This document shows, piece after piece, positions 26,218 through 37,203 of a stretch of 64,000 bases of DNA. The notes under the pieces were generated by a model that worked only from the letters and a program-made list of their open reading frames with translations, ran no database searches and was not told where the DNA came from. The stretch's first letter is position 1. Every line of letters starts with the position of its first letter. Position numbers and translations under genes: made by a program. The stretch is from Rhizophagus clarus (taxonomy: Eukaryota; Glomeromycota; Glomeromycetes; Glomerales; Glomeraceae). The stretch is from contig BLAL01000321.1 in NCBI GenBank assembly GCA_015698045.1, positions 62,001 through 126,000 on the forward strand, given 5' to 3'.

Positions 26218-28899
26218 ATGTCTGATCACGAAATTCACGAACCATATACTTGTTACAACAGTAAGTTTCTGAACTTGCAGTTTATAGTAAATTTCATTCA
26301 GTTCTCAAACCAATTTTTAATTTTTAGCTCTCATTGCGTATTTGAGATCTCGAACGAATAGGTCATATAGAGGATTCTTGGAGTTGAACCGTGACGTCAT
26401 AGCCTCATCTTTGTCTTCCGATTTAAATTGGAATGATCTGGACAACGCTTGGTCAAGCCGTTTCCTGGACGAAGCAGAACGGTTAGATTAAGGCACTCTT
26501 GCCAAATTGAAAATAAAGGTGCGTTCTTTTTATTTTGCAAAGGGGGGGTAACTTCTAGTCGACTCCCTGGGTTGGCTTAGGAGAATTACTGTGCATTGAT
26601 GCTAGTAACCACTCCAGTTTTTGGTGTTCAGGTGCCCAAATTTTGTCGTTGGTAAAGGACTGTTGATTTTGGAGGAAAAGTCGACTATGTACCTTTCTTT
26701 ATCACTAAACAAAAAGTCGCATTGTTAACATTACTCACTCTCAAACAGGTAGAATCAGAGCAGAACGGAAACGGTCTAAAAGAGTACTGGAAACAAGTGA
26801 TAAAAGAACATATAAGAGTAAGTACCAATAACTGTATAAATAATATAGTTCATTAATTAACTAAAGCTTTTATTATAGAATTCTGCGCAGATCCAATTAA
26901 AGGGATTCGCGTACAAAATTATATTTTATGAAAATCTTGAACGAATCCCAGAGGAGTTTAACCCTCAAGTTTCATATTTGTGTGAGATCTGTCAAAAAGA
27001 AATATTCCCGCAACTCTCTCAATCAATCACTATATTAACGTGCAGATATCTATTCCACCGAAGTTGTATCGAACACAGTCAATTTTCTTGTTGCCCAATT
27101 TGCCAAGAAAAAGAACGAGATCACGACAATATTCCTATTGATGAATTCTACGACGCTCACAATGATAATGATGGTGATTGCGATTTTAGTTTCAAACATT
27201 CTGATGAGGCTAAAGAAAATAATCATCAAGATAGTACTGTTGATCAACTTATAGATCATGATCTTAATCGTGAGCTAGAAGATGGTAACAACGGTGTTGG
27301 TTCTGATTCTGGTAATGATGCATTAGTCCTGGCTCTGGCCGTCATCCTTATCGTCGACCTCGTAGCTATCATCGAATTAACAATCATGTCTACAATATTG
27401 ACCATAATAATGGTGCTCCTGTTGACACTGGCATTAGTCCTGGCTCTGGCTCTGGCATTAGTCCTGGCTCTGGCTCTGGCATTAGTCCTGGCTCTGGCTC
27501 TGGCATTAGTCCTGGCTCTGGCACTTGCATTAGTCCTGGCTCTGGCTCTGGCATTAGTCCTGGCTCTGGCTCTGGCATTAGTCCTGGCTCTGGCATTCCT
27601 TCCCGTCATCCCCATCATCCTCGTAGCTATCATCGAATTAACAATCATGTCTACAATATTGACCATGATAATGGTGCTCCTGTTGACATTGGCATTAGTC
27701 CTGGCTCTGGCACTTGCATTAGTCCTGGCTCTGGCTCTGGCATTAGTCCTGGCTCTGGCATTCCTTCCCGTCATCCTCATCGTCGTCCTAGTGGCTATCA
27801 TCAAATTAACAATCATGACTACAATATTGACCATGATAATGGTTCTCCTGTTGATTATCACCATGAAAACCATTATAATAACCAAACCGTGATGGGTAAC
27901 GACACTGTACAGGATTTAGGCTCTTTAGAGGAAAATAATATAAATAGTAGAGATAAACATCACGAAAATGGTGATCATGAACCCGATGACTATTATGAAA
28001 ATATGAGCAATGAAGGTGTAAGTAGTTTATAGCCTGATTTAGTTACCATACCTATCAACACTTTTAAAACTAGATTTTGCTTATAGGAATCGTCACAAGG
28101 TATCAAACGTTTCTCTGAAACAGCTGAAAAGATTGCACCTGTCGCTAAACGCCCACACAAGTCATCGTATAGTAAAATTGCTTCTCGGTTGTCTGTAGAA
28201 ATTTCAGACGAGTTAGTCCATATTGTTAGTCGTATGGAAGAACATGTTCGATTCTTAGAGTTTCCTAATTTGCCAGTTCTTACTTTTTCTGCTGATAATA
28301 CAAATCGACAAATATTATTAGATGCGGTTGATGGTTTTTTTCCGACATTATCACCCATTGTGGATAGTGATAGTGCTACTGCAGCTATCACGTCCTTGGA
28401 TCATCAACTCATGTCAGGAAAAATGATCATTTTCATTGCCGAAGAAACACGTTTAGAGGCATCGTTTCTTTATAACTATGTGTATCGTGAATGCGCTAAG
28501 CTGGCACTTCCATCTACACCGGTAACTGGGCGAAGAGAAAAACGCAAAATTATCCTCAATTATATAACGGAGAGAATGGGAGGGGGTAATATAAATGCCC
28601 AGAAAAAAAGGGAATACTGAATGCATCGGTCCGCACTATGTCTACGATATCTTTCACAGTACATTGATCAAAAGGTGCTATCGCGAGCAGGGATGACGGT
28701 GTCCCATCTCAGCAGCACAAGTAATGACGAATTGAAAGTGATTATCACCGAAGTTTTTAGCGCGAGGGCAGCAGAGCGCATGATTAAATGGTTACATCTC
28801 GTCAGTAATGGACGCATTCCAGATGTCCTTTTACAAGGAACGATATATTATCAGGAGGATGATGAGATAGATGGTATCGAATCTCTAGCTCCAGATTAG
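26218..28899 (+). pseudogene. RING-finger gene remnant with Gly/Ser/Pro repeats, broken
   Basis: Five exons can be traced: 26218-26260, 26328-26518, 26749-26817, 26879-28017 and 28087-28899, each bounded by GT-AG. The N-terminus reads MSDHEIHEPYTCYNTLIAYL. Exon 4 has a RING-type zinc finger (CEIC, then about 16 residues, CRYLFHRSC, then CCPIC) in which the first His of the C-x-H-x-x-H pattern is Tyr. Next come an acidic linker and a repeat domain that reads as ISPGSGSG units after a one-base deletion near 27321. The C-terminal exon has a conserved-looking block (ISDELVHIVSRMEEHVRFLE). Breaks: TAA at 26489-26491, the frameshift near 27321, and TGA at 28618-28620, after which the same frame continues to 28899. 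By family, an E3-ligase-like role; this copy should not work. Confidence 0.75.
27421..27780 (+). repeat. 24-bp tandem repeats encoding ISPGSGSG, inside a larger threefold repeat
   Basis: The 24-base unit ATTAGTCCTGGCTCTGGC plus TCTGGC is repeated in two clusters (27431-27600 and 27695-27770). The clusters sit inside three longer copies that also encode [20 protein letters not shown]. In the frame still open from the RING exon the same bases read as an Ala/Leu/Val-rich hydrophobic repeat. That frame is a product of the upstream one-base deletion, not a membrane protein. Confidence 0.85.
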
Positions 28900-29539
28900 C
28901 TTAGTTTATTGTACAATGCTTTAGCGTATGTAATTATCAATAAAGAATGCATGTTTAAAAGATCATAAGTTGTTCCATGAATTATTTTCTTTTAATCTGC
29001 CCACGCAATTTTTAATGTGTATGCGTGTTCTGTATGTAAGTGTATCGATTTTATCTTTCACGTTTATATTTAGAACAATATGGACACCATGTATTATAAC
29101 TTTTTGTAGTGCGAAAAAAAAGTGGCTGTCACGTGATATCAATCTCATCCGACCTACCCGGCTACCCCCTGATCGGTGAGCTGATTATTTAAAAAATAAA
29201 AATTGAAGTCCAATACTGTTAGTCCGTAACATTATATTTATATGTATATAAACACGATATTTTGCTTATGTAAAAAATAAACAAATAAAATTAATGTGTT
29301 ATAAGCATATTTTTGCATATTTTTTTTTGCATTTTACACGCTTAAATAACGCGAATATTTTATTTTAAATTTATTTTAAATTAACTTCGTTTATTTTTTG
29401 AGTATTTTTACATGAAAATGAATAAAGAAAACTTGAAAGGTATTAATTTATTTTTAATAACATGAAAATTAAATATAATTGATATTAAATATTTTATAAA
29501 ACATTCGTATCTTAATAGAAATCTCAAGTCCAACTTTCA
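28900..29539. other. Spacer, possible MITE end
   Basis: Near 29130-29175 lies a GC-richer word cluster (TCACGTGATATCAATCTC, then CTACCCGGCTACCCC) whose reverse complement resembles the sequence at about 33475-33525. These may be ends of a shared small element. No gene seen. Confidence 0.4.
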
Positions 29540-32016
29540 ATAATGATAAAAAAATGTGTACCCACTGTTCATGCACCAAAAAAAAGCAGATTTCTGCCGT
29601 TCTCATGGCAATAATCCAAAATACGAGCACTCAACTTGCAACAAATGTTATGAAAGACGTAAGAATACGCGAAAAGAAATAGATTCAATCTCCAGAAAAA
29701 AAATAAAACTTGAAGCTAATTTAAATACACCAGTTCAGAATATTAGTGCTATACTTTCTCAAACAAATAAAATAAATATGAATCTTGAATTAGGTGATAA
29801 TTCATCTGAAAAGCACAAATTTTGTAATATTACCGAGGAGGAATATGACAATGATAATGTCAATGAATATAATGATGATGCCGATGGACTTCTATATAGT
29901 TTAAGTGAGGTACAAGAGATAATTTCTAAACAGTTTCAAAGAGCAGAGGAATTGAATGAGCCAGCAAAGTTAGCATTTGAAATCAAGCTTGATTCAAGAC
30001 TTGTTGAATGCATCTTTCCAGAATATCAACCTGATATATGTGATCTTGAGACAATCAACAAAAATTTCCAACAATTAGTAAATGTTCTTATTTTACCACT
30101 TGAATATGGATCTGGTTATTACTGGGAGATGCGTCAAATACACCTTATTACAAGGAAAAAGGTAATGCTACAGCATACCTTAGATGTACGTAACAAGAAG
30201 ACAGAAAGTGGAAAAGACCAGAGAATCTGTCAGTAAAGAGAAGAAGTGAAGCTCGTGCTCCTTCCTATAAATCGATATGCTTGTAGGGGAATGTTATACT
30301 TACTATTGATCTTTAACAGCAACGTGTTCTTGTTCAAGGTAGTCATGAGCAAGCTAATGAGCACCCACAATATAGAAAAGTTGTATTTCTAGCAGCAGCT
30401 AAGCAATGGATACAGGACAATGTTAAATTTCACTTACATAACTCAGAAGTGTATAAACGCCTTCAACTTCATAAACTTATTGATGCACAAATACACACTA
30501 AAGAACAAGTATATTACTGGACATCAATTTTTAGTAAACACACATATATGTTTAATTTTGAAAACCAGCTCATATCAACAAAAGAATATCTTGAAAGACA
30601 ACAATTCTTCAAAATTATTTACTATTTAGAGAATGATTTCATAAAGGCTCTTGGATTTACAATACCTTTAATTAATCATATTGGAATTACCAATATAAAG
30701 GAAATTATTGTAGATTCTACTTTTAAAATAAATCAAGAATGTTTTGAACTTTTTGCTATAAATGCAAATTATGAAGGATATGGAATGCCAATAGCTTACC
30801 TATACCTTTTAACATGTGACAGTACAGCAGAAGCATATAATGATCCCAAGAATCAAATAAATACTAGAGTGCAAATCTTGCATGAATTCTTTATTAGCCT
30901 TCGAAATGAGAGATTGCTACTTACATTTGTTTTGATAGATAAAGATGCAGGAGAAACATTGGCTATATAAAAAGCATGGTCATGGACAGCAAATCTACAA
31001 CCCTGTTATTGGCATTTGAAACATACTATTAACTAATACCTAAAAGATAAGAAATCAAAAGTATTTGGTTATACAAAAAATAAGGCAACTGAAGCTTATC
31101 AACAGTTTAATTTTATCGATCCACCATGGATTTCAAGTAGCGTACTGAAAGCTTATATTCAGATGATAAAATTAATGAAATTATAGGTATAGTTAAAAGA
31201 TATGCAAATATGTATCCACTAATCCTAATAGCAAAAAATACCTTTTTGAATTCTGACCAAATCTACTGACTCTGTGTATAAGAAGTATATCAATTTTGTT
31301 ATAATAATAATCTTTCAAGGTTATGGGGTTATCTATGGATAAACTAGTATAATAAGAAAGACTGGAAACTTTTTGCTTATTCAGTATATTCATCAGCTAT
31401 GCCCTTGATTAGGATCACAATGACTACTGAAAGTCATTGGCAAATGCTAAAATATAATTATAAGTATAACTATAATAGGCTTCGCCTTAATTGACTAATA
31501 CAGATTCTTATTGAACAGTTGATGTCAGATTTTAATCTTAAATTGATTTAGTATAATACAAAATATACTTTTCCATCATGGTGATAAGCCTTTAAAAAGG
31601 ATTGGAGCAAAGCTGCAAATACTAATATTGAATCTGAAATGAATGATAGATATTATATTGATGAAATTAATTGGATATGTTCTTGTTTAGTATATTCCTA
31701 TAATCATTATTTCCTTCACAAGCATTTAGTTGCAAAGAAAAATACTTTACCTACCTATATGGAAACAATTTACCACCATGACTATTCTCTAGTTTTTTTT
31801 TAGTACTGATAATATATTATCAATTTTCCAAGAAAATGATTCTTGGAAGAGATATGAATCAACAATCATTAACGATAATTTTATTAATGAATCCTATTCA
31901 AGTTCTAGTAATTTGCAGAATATGGAGTTAATAGAAAGAAATAGTATAAAAGATGAAATAGAAGCAAAGTTGGCTTACTATGAAAAAATTTTTAGTTTTG
32001 TATTGAAATTGTATTA
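29540..32016 (+). pseudogene. MULE-type transposase remnant
   Basis: The frame starts with a Cys-rich N-terminus (MCTHCSC from the ATG at about 29555, then FCRSHGNN and CNKCYERRKN in another frame after an A-run shift). An acidic linker follows. After a further break, 30449-30970 encodes the MULE transposase core: EIIVDSTFKINQECFELFAI and YGMPIAYLYLLTC, with the first catalytic Asp in VDSTFK. Further right, reading through many stops, WHLKHTIN and WKLFAYSV can be read. A SWIM-like zinc-finger remnant ICSCLVYSYNHYFLHKHLV also appears, with His where the third Cys should be. At least six stops or shifts make it non-functional. No terminal repeats located. Confidence 0.75.
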
Positions 32017-34411
32017 AAAAGAAAAAGATAATACAGTTAACTCTCTTTATAGTTACTTCTGTTATAGTTACATTATCCTATATAGTTACTTTAGTTAAGT
32101 ATTCCAAATTTTCATATATAAAAACTATCGTTTATAGTCATAAATTACCTATAGTCACTATCACATCTTTTTTTAAAAATTTTATATATATGAGTTCTTT
32201 ATTAAGAAAATGACCTTTTGAAGACTTTTTACCAAAAATTAAGATTTTTATAGTTCTTTATTTTTCAAAGCTAATAGATTAAAATGAGTTTAACAATAAA
32301 AATTAGTTAAAAAATTTTTCAGAAGGTCATTTTCCTAGCAAAAAATCCATATGTGATTATAAAAAGATATTTATTAATAGTGCAGGAAAATCCTTGAATT
32401 AAACCTGACTTGATTTGACTTGATTTGTAAATTGACCTGAGTAGACTTGACTTGTTTAGAGTATTATTTATTAAAATATAATTGTTCTATGATCTAATAA
32501 TCAGCTTTTAATGATCTTTAGCTTATTATATTCATCTTATTGAAAGGAATCAGATGGTAGTAATTTTATAGTGATTGGATTAATATTGACTGAATAATCC
32601 AATTTTAAATATCAAATTGGCATTCTAAATATGTAAAATTTGCGTAATATCTAATATTTTGACTTTATTTTAATTGCTATGGGTTTTAGTGATCAGATTT
32701 TAATAATCTTAGACTTATTAGAATTATCTCATCAAGGGAAAGCTAATGATAATAATTTTATAATAATTGGATTAATATTGACCAAACAATTTGATTTTAA
32801 AAATCAGATCAGTATTTTTTATATGTAAAATTTATGTAATATTAAATATTTTGACAGTATTTTAATTATTATGAGTTTTAGTGATCAGATTTTAGTAATC
32901 TTAGGCTTGTTAAAATCATCTCATCAAGAGAAATTCTAATAATTATAATTTTGTAATAATTGAAATAATATTGTCAAAATTATTGTGATGTGAATATTTA
33001 ATCAAAATTATTACAATTTATAATTCTGGCCAAAATTACTGATTTAATTATAAGATTTTATTGCTTATAATCACATCTCATCATAGTTACCAAATATAGA
33101 CTGCCCTAAATGTATGATTATAAAGAGAGTTGACTGTACTTGTTTTATAAAAAGTTTTGATACTCTCATGAAACTGATCATCAAAGCTATTGAGAAATGT
33201 GAAAAAACAAAAAACTTGCTTTCTAGTTACATTAAACAAAATTATGAAATCTTACATTGAAAAAGATAAAATTTTAAAAAAATGTTTAGATATTATTGAT
33301 CAATATTAAATATAATAAATAAATAATATACACAATAACCAAAAAATTGCAAATATAAATATATTAATATTGCATTAGAAGATAAAAATTTACAAGTTAT
33401 AAAAAAAAAGATTAGATTTAATAATCTGATTATTTGATTTTATTTGCAAAATTTAAAGTATTGGTTTGCCAATTAGGGGTAGATTGGATCAGATCGATAT
33501 CACGTGATAGCTACTTTTTTTTGTTATGACTAGGATATTAACTTTTTGTATAAGAAAAATTAGCATATCATTAATAGGCTTTATTATATCTCCAAAGTAA
33601 TTGACTTGCAAAATCTGATAAACATTCTTTAAAGTTACCTGTCGTAGATATTAATTATGACATTTTGGATTACAACTTAAGTTGCAACAATTATAGCTTA
33701 AAATTGTAATATATCTTATCAAAGTTATAACACGTAATTATGCTGTAAGTTAGCAAATTATAATTGAAATATACAGTAAATTATAAATATTAGAATAAAA
33801 TTAGTTTAAAAAATCAGGTTTTTGATTATCCCTTCATCAGTCTTGGTTCTGGAACCTAAAAATCTGATTGAACAGATCTGTGAACCAGATTCTAAGAAAG
33901 CAAATATTAAGTCTTAGGTCTTATTAAGTCTGATTCTTAATTTGATAGTTTTGGATTAAATTTTGCTATATAAAACTGAAGTTTATAGCTTAATAATAAT
34001 AAGAATATGTTTCTTTTATATTTGATTGAAAATTTTAAAAGAATTTTAAAGCTTTTTTTATTTTGTTAAGCAATTTAAGTCTAAGGGAATAAAATATATA
34101 AATTTTTACATAAAAAAAATTGATAATGTTTAACCTTAATTAGTTAAAACTGTTGATCAGTAAACTAAATTCTAATTAAAAGGTTAAGTCACACTTTTTT
34201 CTCTAATATTATTATCTATCTAACTTTTAGCACTATAATAACACTCTTGCAGTTTCTGGTTGCAGTTGATTTTGAGTTTTTGTAATTGTATTTCTTACAA
34301 TAGAGAATGCATGAAAATTAAATTAAACCAATAAATTATTTGGATTATTTCAAATGAATTGATATAAAAATGTTAAGTTATTTATTTATCACCTACTATA
34401 TAATAAACTTA
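32017..34411. other. AT-rich desert
   Basis: No gene. Contains a 188-bp tandem repeat (listed separately) and a sequence at about 33475-33525 resembling the reverse complement of 29130-29175. Confidence 0.5.
32500..32990. repeat. About 2.5 tandem copies of a 188-bp unit
   Basis: Landmark GTTTTAGTGATCAGATTTTA recurs at about 32687 and 32875, and a diverged TTTTAATGATCTTTAGCTT at about 32503. Within each unit the words CTCATCAAGRGAAA, TAATTGGATTAATATTGAC and TATGTAAAATTTRYGTAATAT recur in the same order. Confidence 0.8.
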
Positions 34412-34419
34412 TCCTATTT

Positions 34420-35580
34420 TAAATAAAGTTGCCTACTAAAACTAAGGAGTTTTAATATGTCAAAATTGTCAAAACTATTTTAATATTTCAGCGTAGTATA
34501 TCATATGATATATTTATAGTTTTGGCATTCATTAATCTGCAGTTTGCAGATTTCTGATCAGGTTTGATATCGATCATATGAGCCAATTTACTGATTGTAG
34601 ATAATCTTTTTTTTTTGAAAAAAAAAATGATTACAGTTTTTTTTAAATAGATAAAAAAAAAATTTTATTTTTATATTTTTTTCTTTAGATTGTCAGACTT
34701 CTTAGATGAACCTGAACTTGAAATATACGCAAGTAAGTTAATGGGAAATGGGAGGGGATTTTTTTTTAATATATTAAAGAAATATACTAACATTTCTTCT
34801 ACATATTTCTTTTTTTTTTCTTTAGGTTGCCAGACTTCTTGAACGAACCCAGACTTGAAATGTACATAAGTTAGTAGGAAAAGATTTTTTTTTTAATATA
34901 TTAAAGAAATATACTAACGTTTCTTCTATTTCTTTTTTTTAGGTTACCAGACTTCATGAACAAACCTGAACTTAAAATGTACATAAGTAAATTTAGTAGA
35001 AAGTAAATTAATATATTAAAAAAACATACTAACTGAACATTTCTTTTTTATTTTTTTAGGTTATTAGACTTTTAGATGAACCTGATCAATAAAATTTTTT
35101 TATTACAAGCAATAATATAAAAATTTTTTTTAAATGTAATAATTTATTATTTAATCCAAAAGTCAATTTCAATTATAACAATAAAATAAAGTATTGATTG
35201 TAATAAATTTTAGTTTTTTACATATTTAATTTTAAATTTTTTTTTTATTAAATTTTTAATATGCATGCTATATGACCAGGACATTACAAATTACAATCAA
35301 TCTATTAAACTTTTATTAAACTTGTATTAATATCTATATAAACTTTATTAATTAGAATCGTTCAATTTTGAATAAATTGTGACTAAAATTTTAATATTTT
35401 ATATATCACGAGAGTGATGTTTTAATTTTGGTAATTTTGACATGCCAAAACTATTTTGGTAATTTTGTACAATTTTAGCAATTTTGATATATCAAAACTA
35501 TTCTGGCATTTCAGCATTTTGACATATTTTTAGTTTTAACATTTTGACATTAGCTTGTTGAGTTTTGACAGGTAATTTTA
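34420..35580. mobile_element. Non-autonomous hAT-like element, 1161 bp, same family as 43816-45388
   Basis: Left end TAAAGTTGCCTACTAAAACT (just after an extra TAAA) pairs with the right end AGTTTTGACAGGTAATTTTA. Flanks TCCTATTT (34412-34419) and TCCTATTC (35581-35588) make an 8-bp target duplication with one mismatch. Subterminal parts repeat TGTCAAAATTGTCAAAACT-like words on both sides, as the other member does with TGTCGAAATTGTCGAAACT; here most CG have become CA or TG. The centre is not the hairpin satellite but an array of exon-like repeats. Confidence 0.7.
34687..35090 (+). repeat. Array of about 115-bp units, each with an exon-like core
   Basis: Four units. The core is about 44 bases, beginning TTGYCAGACTTC and ending AAATRTACRYAAGT, encoding LPDFLNEPRLEMYI-like peptides. 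Each core is preceded by a T-rich tract ending in TTTAG or TTTTTTAG and, in the first unit, followed by a GTAAGT donor. The linkers share ATATTAAAGAAATATACTAAC. The last unit is cut short and ends GATGAACCTGATCAATAA. A 44-base core is not a multiple of three, so simple exon chaining would shift the frame. I do not know whether it is transcribed. Confidence 0.7.
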
Positions 35581-35588
35581 TCCTATTC

Positions 35589-36774
35589 ACATGTAATGCT
35601 TATGGATTATATCACCAAATAATCTCTTACTATTAATAAGAGTACTGGAAATTTGATGGAATGAGCTCATGTTATTTCAGTAACTTTTCTTAAACATCAT
35701 TTCTCTTCCTGATATATTATTATTTTTATTAAAAATAGAAGTTCGTAATTATGAAATTTTGCTATAATAAAGAGAATATTTTTCTTTTAAAGTATTAATC
35801 ACTTTTGCTGTTGGTTCACCTAATTCAAAAAGGTAATTTTGTTTTACAGATCCAACATTATAGCAATTATAGTTGTATTATCAAGAATCATCCAGTATTC
35901 CTTGATCTTTGATTTATTGAATCTGCTAACATATATTGATCACTATTCATACAGTATTTAGATGAATCTGAATTTCATTAAAATAGAATTGTATATCAGC
36001 AATGGTTAGATATTTAGAATCTAAAAGATTTTTGGTGATTTTTTCAAGTGGTTCTAAAAAGATTATTGTTTCTGCAATTAAATTTATTAAAAATAATAAC
36101 ATCCATAATTATATACTTTAAAATTCTAAAATTTATATAATAGTACAGAAGTATGAATATTTCTGGATTCAGTATTCCAATTTTAACAATTTTACTCTCA
36201 TTTAATTTGTCTTATTAAGACAAATCTAATGGTATGTATTATAGCTCTCTAGTATCAATATTGACAGAGTTATCTCATTGCAAATATTTAGTGATTATTG
36301 ATATCAGAGCATGATTTAGTGATTGGATTTTTATATTTATATCATCATTAGATTTGTCTAAATCAAATGATAGTAAGATTATCAAAATTAGATAACTACT
36401 TGTAAAGTTATGGTAAGATCCCAAAAAATATATATAATACAGGGATTTGATGTTGTATAAAGACACTATATAAATATCCATTATGTCATATGAATGAGTT
36501 TGTATAATAAACTTAAAAAATAGGAATAAGTTAGGTATGTATTTATATAATAGAAGTGAATTTTAATATATATTATAATTATATTTTGTATAAAGTTAAT
36601 AAATTAAAAAATCTGATATATATGATCTATATTATATTACATATAAAAAGTTAAAAAAAACTGATATATATATAATATATATATTATATATAAAACTAAA
36701 CGCTCGCTGATTTCTAGGCCAATTTTATTAAGAAAAATTTATTACAACTCGTCATATAAAAGTTATTCAAAACA
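35589..36774. other. AT-rich spacer, nothing recognised
   Basis: No supported gene, repeat or RNA gene. A (TA)n-rich stretch with repeated CTGATATATAT words is at 36610-36690. Confidence 0.5.
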
Positions 36775-37203
36775 ATGACCAACAAATGCTCCAACACTCA
36801 GAAACAACAGAAGAAGAATAACAAATAACCTGAAATAGTTGTTCCTAGCAGGAAACCATTAGTTATTATCCCAGCTAGAAGTTCTACTCCAGAACTTACT
36901 TCGCCACCTCAACACACAACTTCTTCCTCTAGAGGACCTTCTGTGACTATTAAAAAAGAAATCATTACTCAGAACAAAAAACTCACTGAAGCAGAGGAAA
37001 TAGCTATTTCTAAACAAACTGCTCTTGCTTCAAACCTTGCTTCAGAACAGGCACTCGCTTCTGACCTCTTTAAGAAAAATAAAAAGAATGACCAAATCGA
37101 GTATGCTAATGATCGTCCAATTTTCAAGCTGCACATTGATTCGCTAACTGCTAAGAAAATCACTCCCCAAATTAAGAAAAAGACCACATTCACCTGCTAT
37201 GCG
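36775..37203 (+). pseudogene. Unrecognised N-terminal coding fragment cut by hAT element 2
   Basis: ATG at 36775 opens MTNKCSNTQKQQKKNNK, followed by TAA at 36826. The same frame then continues uninterrupted with a Pro/Ser-rich part (VVPSRKPLVIIPARSSTPE), an Ala/Glu-rich helix (ALASNLASEQALASDLF) and FKLHIDSLTAKK up to FTCYA, where the TAG of the hAT terminus stops it. The composition is like the disordered N-terminus of a retroelement first frame, but I cannot name it. The sequence beyond hAT 2 does not continue this gene. Confidence 0.5.

Noticed and set aside
27256-27885. Minus-strand 209-aa Arg/Ala/Asn-rich repeat open frame
   Set aside because: It is the antisense of the 24-bp Gly/Ser/Pro repeats of the RING gene; the plus strand carries splice sites and a zinc finger.
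27319-27892. Plus-strand Leu/Ala/Val repeat as a membrane protein
   Set aside because: It results from a one-base deletion; the neighbouring frame matches the repeat units and the downstream exon.
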